DNA from: Thermomonas alba
GTDB taxonomy: Bacteria > Pseudomonadota > Gammaproteobacteria > Xanthomonadales > Xanthomonadaceae
Reading direction: 5' to 3'
DNA length: 64,000 bases
Assembly: GCF_022419205.1 (NCBI RefSeq)
Contig: NZ_JAJOZU010000002.1
Location: forward strand, 186,001 to 250,000
The notes under the pieces are model-generated. The model was not told the DNA's origin and did not search any database. It saw nothing but the letters and a program-made list of their open reading frames with translations. Both the position numbers and the translations under genes were made by a program. Positions 61,744 through 64,000 of this stretch are shown here, piece after piece (the first letter of the stretch is position 1; the number at the start of each line of letters is the position of its first letter).

Positions 61744-62679
61744 ATGGCTGCCCTGATCTGCGGCTCGCTGGCCTACGACACCATCATGGTGTTCCCCGAC
61801 CAGTTCAAGAACCACATCCTGCCGGACAAGGTGCACATCCTGAACGTGTCGTTCCTGGTGCCGCGGATGCGCCGCGAGTTCGGCGGCTGCGCCGGCAACA
61901 TCGCCTACAACCTGAAACTGCTGGGCGGCGACCCGATCCCGATGGCCACCGTCGGCGGCGATTTCGGGCCCTACCGCGAGTGGTTCACCGAGCTGGGCAT
62001 CACTCTGGACTACGTCAAGGTGATCGACGAGCTGTTCACCCCGCAGGCGTTCATCACCACCGACCACGACAACAACCAGATCACCGCCTTCCACCCGGGG
62101 GCGATGATGCGCAGCTATGAAAACCACGTGAAGGACGTGCCCGGGGTGACCATCGGGATCGTCAGCCCGGATGGCTATGAAGGCATGCTGCAGAACGCGC
62201 GCGAGTTCGTCGAATGCGGCATCCCGTTCATTTTCGACCCAGGCCAGGCGATGCCGCTGTTCAACGGCGAGGAACTGCGCCGCTTCATCGAGCAGGCCGA
62301 CTACGTCTGCGTGAACGACTACGAATCCAACCTGCTGCAGGAACGCACCGGCTGGAGCGAGCGCGACATCGCCCGCCGGGTGAAGGCCTACATCACCACC
62401 CGCGGCCCCAAGGGCGCGGAAATCCACGCCGACGGCACCACGTACCGCATCCCGCCGGCGCACGAGCGCCGGGTGACCGACCCCACCGGCTGCGGCGACG
62501 CCTTCCGCGCCGGCCTGATCTTCGGGATCGAGAAAGGCTACGACTGGGAAACCATCGGCCGCATGGGCAATCTGATGGGCGCGCTCAAGGTCGAGCATCC
62601 CGGCACCCAGAACCAGCGCTTCGATTTCGAGGAGTTCGCCGAGCAGTTCCGCCAGCAGTTCGGCTACGCGCTGGGTTGA
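61744..62679 (+). CDS. PfkB-family carbohydrate/adenosine kinase
   Basis: 311-aa sugar kinase of the ribokinase fold. The N-terminal substrate half contains REFGGCAGNIAYNLKLLGG and PMATVGGDFGPYREW. The C-terminal ATP half carries the PfkB signature RVTDPTGCGDAFRAGLI with the catalytic aspartate. YVCVNDYESNLL and TRGPKGAEIHADG are also typical. Such proteins in Xanthomonads are annotated as adenosine kinase or carbohydrate kinase; the true substrate is unproven. It is divergent from mreB; CCGAGG lies before the ATG. Confidence 0.88.
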   Translation: MAALICGSLAYDTIMVFPDQFKNHILPDKVHILNVSFLVPRMRREFGGCAGNIAYNLKLLGGDPIPMATVGGDFGPYREWFTELGITLDYVKVIDELFTPQAFITTDHDNNQITAFHPGAMMRSYENHVKDVPGVTIGIVSPDGYEGMLQNAREFVECGIPFIFDPGQAMPLFNGEELRRFIEQADYVCVNDYESNLLQERTGWSERDIARRVKAYITTRGPKGAEIHADGTTYRIPPAHERRVTDPTGCGDAFRAGLIFGIEKGYDWETIGRMGNLMGALKVEHPGTQNQRFDFEEFAEQFRQQFGYALG

Positions 62680-62682
62680 GAC

Positions 62683-62720
62683 GGCGCCGACCCAGGGTTT
62701 CGGCGCCGCCCCAGGGTTTC
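62683..62720. repeat. Two tandem 19-bp repeats before the gene at 62735
   Basis: GGCGCCGACCCAGGGTTTC followed at once by GGCGCCGCCCCAGGGTTTC, one mismatch. They occupy the -35 region of the TATAGT hexamer and could bind a regulator or reflect slippage. Confidence 0.6.
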
Positions 62721-62722
62721 GG

Positions 62723-62728
62723 TATAGT
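62723..62728 (+). promoter_or_regulatory. -10 element of the gene at 62735 (leaderless type)
   Basis: TATAGT exactly six bases before the ATG. Transcription would start at or one base before the start codon. Confidence 0.55.
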
Positions 62729-62734
62729 GAAGGG

Positions 62735-63049
62735 ATGGATGAGCGCAAGGTCATTCCATTCTCCACGGAACGCACGCAGGACGATGCGCGCACGCTGTTT
62801 CTGCTGCGCAGCGAGCCTTGGCGGTTCTCATCGGACGAGTTCGACGCCCTGCTCGAGCGATTCGGCATCGACCGCGCCGAGGCATTCGATCTTGAGCTGA
62901 TGCGGCTCGCGCACCGGGCGCGGACCTGTCCCGAGGCAGCGTTCCTGTACACGATCTTCACCGCCCCGATGGAGTCCCCGGAACAGTACGAGGCCGCGGT
63001 CCGGGAGGCGGAGGCACGTTATCGGCGGACGACCTTCAAGGCGGTTTGA
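62735..63049 (+). CDS. Small uncharacterised protein, 104 aa
   Basis: Acidic, mostly helical cytoplasmic protein with no membrane segment: MDERKVIPFSTERTQDDART, WRFSSDEFDALLERFGIDRA, FDLELMRLAHRARTCPEAAF, ESPEQYEAAVREAEARYRR. I do not recognise a family. Codon use matches the neighbours. It probably has its own leaderless transcript, preceded by two 19-bp tandem repeats. Its stop codon lies inside the first copy of a second, 15-bp tandem duplication. Confidence 0.7.
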   Translation: MDERKVIPFSTERTQDDARTLFLLRSEPWRFSSDEFDALLERFGIDRAEAFDLELMRLAHRARTCPEAAFLYTIFTAPMESPEQYEAAVREAEARYRRTTFKAV

Positions 63050-63075
63050 GGGCGGCCTGCTTGAGGGCGGCCTGC
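63046..63075. repeat. Two tandem 15-bp repeats at the 3' end of the gene at 62735
   Basis: TTGAGGGCGGCCTGC twice without a gap. The first copy contains the TGA stop. A recent slippage duplication is likely. Confidence 0.65.
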
Positions 63076-63088
63076 CCGTTCGTCCCGC

Positions 63089-63829
63089 TCAGTTCCACTT
63101 CGGCAACCGGGCCGGATCCAGCCCGCCGACCTCGAACTGGGCGGTGCGCGCGCCGACGTCGCGGGTGGGGAACTCGATCGCCAGCTGCTTACCGGACTTG
63201 GCGAGCTTCCACAGCCCCTTCCAGTCGTCGATGAACATGGCGATGGCCTCGTCGGTCTTCGGGCGCGAGCCCGGCAGGGTATGCACCTGGCCGTCCAGCG
63301 TGACCTTGAGCCGGCACCCGGCGTAGCAATCGAAATCACCGGCCTGCAGCACCAGGTAGGCGCTGCGGCCCCACTGGGGATGATCGCGGAAGATCAGCCG
63401 CACCGGGTGCGCGCCGCTACCGTCGGTGTCCACCGGCTCCTGCGAGTAGATCGCCGCCGACAGCTGATGGCCACCGCCCGCCACCGGGATGTCGTCGTAG
63501 CTCCACAACGCAGCCAGCCGCTGCTGCTGCACCTGGGCTTCGGCCTTGGCGCGCACCTCATCCAGCCGCGGCTTGACCCGCTGCGCGGCGGCGGTGGTCG
63601 GATAGTCCACCTGCAGCACCTCGGCATAGCCCTTGGCCAGCCGCCAGTTCTGCGCCGCCACCGCGTCCTCGAACTGCTTCTCCATCGCCGCGGCGGCCTG
63701 CTCCTTGGCCGCGGCCTGGGCGGCGCCAGTCTGGGCGGCGAGCTTCGGATCCTCGCCGCGCTGGCAGGCGGCCAGCAGCAGGGCGGCGGCAAACACGGCG
63801 AACGCGGCGGGCATGGCGGCGCGGGACAT
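63089..63829 (-). CDS. Putative lipoprotein of unknown function, 246 aa
   Basis: Lipobox LLLAACQRG puts the lipidated cysteine at about residue 22. The next 80 residues are helical and glutamine/alanine-rich (AAQAAAKEQAAAAMEKQFEDA ... AKAEAQVQQQRLAAL). The C-terminal globular half has WSYDDIPVAGGGHQLSAAIY, VRLIFRDHPQWGRSAYLVL, DCYAGCRLKVTLDG and EFPTRDVGARTAQFEVGGLD. The beta-rich C-terminal half with a cysteine pair suggests a periplasmic domain. I do not recognise a named family. Confidence 0.7.
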   Translation of the reverse strand: MSRAAMPAAFAVFAAALLLAACQRGEDPKLAAQTGAAQAAAKEQAAAAMEKQFEDAVAAQNWRLAKGYAEVLQVDYPTTAAAQRVKPRLDEVRAKAEAQVQQQRLAALWSYDDIPVAGGGHQLSAAIYSQEPVDTDGSGAHPVRLIFRDHPQWGRSAYLVLQAGDFDCYAGCRLKVTLDGQVHTLPGSRPKTDEAIAMFIDDWKGLWKLAKSGKQLAIEFPTRDVGARTAQFEVGGLDPARLPKWN

Positions 63830-63865
63830 GGCGGGTATCGAAGCAGTCTGCAGGAGACGAGAAGC

Positions 63866-64000
63866 TTAGCCGGACGCGGCGGGCATGTCCTCGATCCAAG
63901 CCACCAGCGCCTGCGCGACCTCGCGCGCGCGTTCCACCGGCGTCATGTGGCCGCAGCCATCCAGCAACAGCTGCCGCGCGTGTGGAATGCGTGCGGCGTA
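63866..64000 (-). CDS. Alpha/beta hydrolase (partial, N-terminus outside window)
   Basis: Only the last 44 residues are inside the window: ARQLLLDGCGHMTPVERARE, then VAQALVAWIEDMPA. The GCGHMTPVE motif carries the catalytic histidine at the end of the alpha/beta-hydrolase fold (compare GAGHxxPxE in MhpC/BioH-type enzymes). The substrate cannot be judged from this part. Confidence 0.7.
   Translation of the reverse strand, partial: YAARIPHARQLLLDGCGHMTPVERAREVAQALVAWIEDMPAASG

Overview
The window is 64 kb of very GC-rich, densely coding bacterial chromosome. It fits a gammaproteobacterium of the Xanthomonadaceae/Lysobacteraceae (Lysobacter, Luteimonas, Thermomonas or Pseudoxanthomonas-like). 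The reasons are the split class II ribonucleotide reductase, the etfD-scoAB-etfBA group, DUF4124 and DUF3106 proteins, an H-NS-like xrvA-type protein, and a C-rich small RNA downstream of polA that resembles Xanthomonas sX13. I saw no insertion sequence, prophage, CRISPR array, tRNA or rRNA. This is core chromosome with a few accessory traits.

Layout. 1-4.6 kb: rimI (cut by the left edge), a holD-like gene and pssA on the minus strand, then two DUF4124 proteins, proS and an H-NS-like gene. 4.7-9.5 kb: a ThrE-type exporter, then an Mla-type lipid transport operon (STAS-permease fusion, ATPase, MCE protein, PqiC-like lipoprotein). 9.6-14.8 kb: electron-transfer flavoprotein genes (etfD, etfBA) around a 3-oxoacid CoA-transferase (scoAB), which suits fatty-acid, ketone or amino-acid oxidation. 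14.8-20 kb: glmU, tal and priA, then a 460-bp intergenic region with two perfect DnaA boxes. 20-25.4 kb: an unusual sigma-like/membrane/DUF3106 protein, an OleB-like hydrolase, a small RNA and polA. 25.4-31 kb: prpF, a short-chain dehydrogenase, a HAD phosphatase, apt, yjdM, a secreted protein behind a terminated leader RNA, and a TonB-domain protein. 31-34.9 kb: nrdJa and nrdJb separated by a histone H1-like gene, with a promoter and candidate NrdR boxes upstream. 35-40 kb: a DegQ-type protease, three small envelope-stress-type membrane proteins, a YigB-like phosphatase and an M17 aminopeptidase. 40-46.8 kb: a DesK/DesR-like two-component system next to the stump of a lost ABC ATPase, divergent from a MacB-like export operon. 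46.8-51 kb: two EamA exporters and a tail-specific protease. 51-61.5 kb: an uninterrupted minus-strand cell-elongation and lipoylation cluster, mreBCD-mrdA-rodA-mltB-rlpA-dacC-ybeD-lipB. 61.7-64 kb: a PfkB kinase, a small unknown protein, a lipoprotein and a hydrolase cut by the right edge.

Genes are packed tightly. Many neighbours share ATGA or GTGA stop-start overlaps, which implies translational coupling. At eight or nine genes a -10-like hexamer lies exactly 6 (once 7) bases before the start codon, which predicts leaderless mRNAs. The most interesting non-coding signals are the sX13-like RNA with a sigma-E-like promoter, the NrdR-box promoter of the nrdJ operon, the inverted DnaA boxes between priA and the DUF3106 gene, and the leader RNA ending in a terminator before the gene at 29518.
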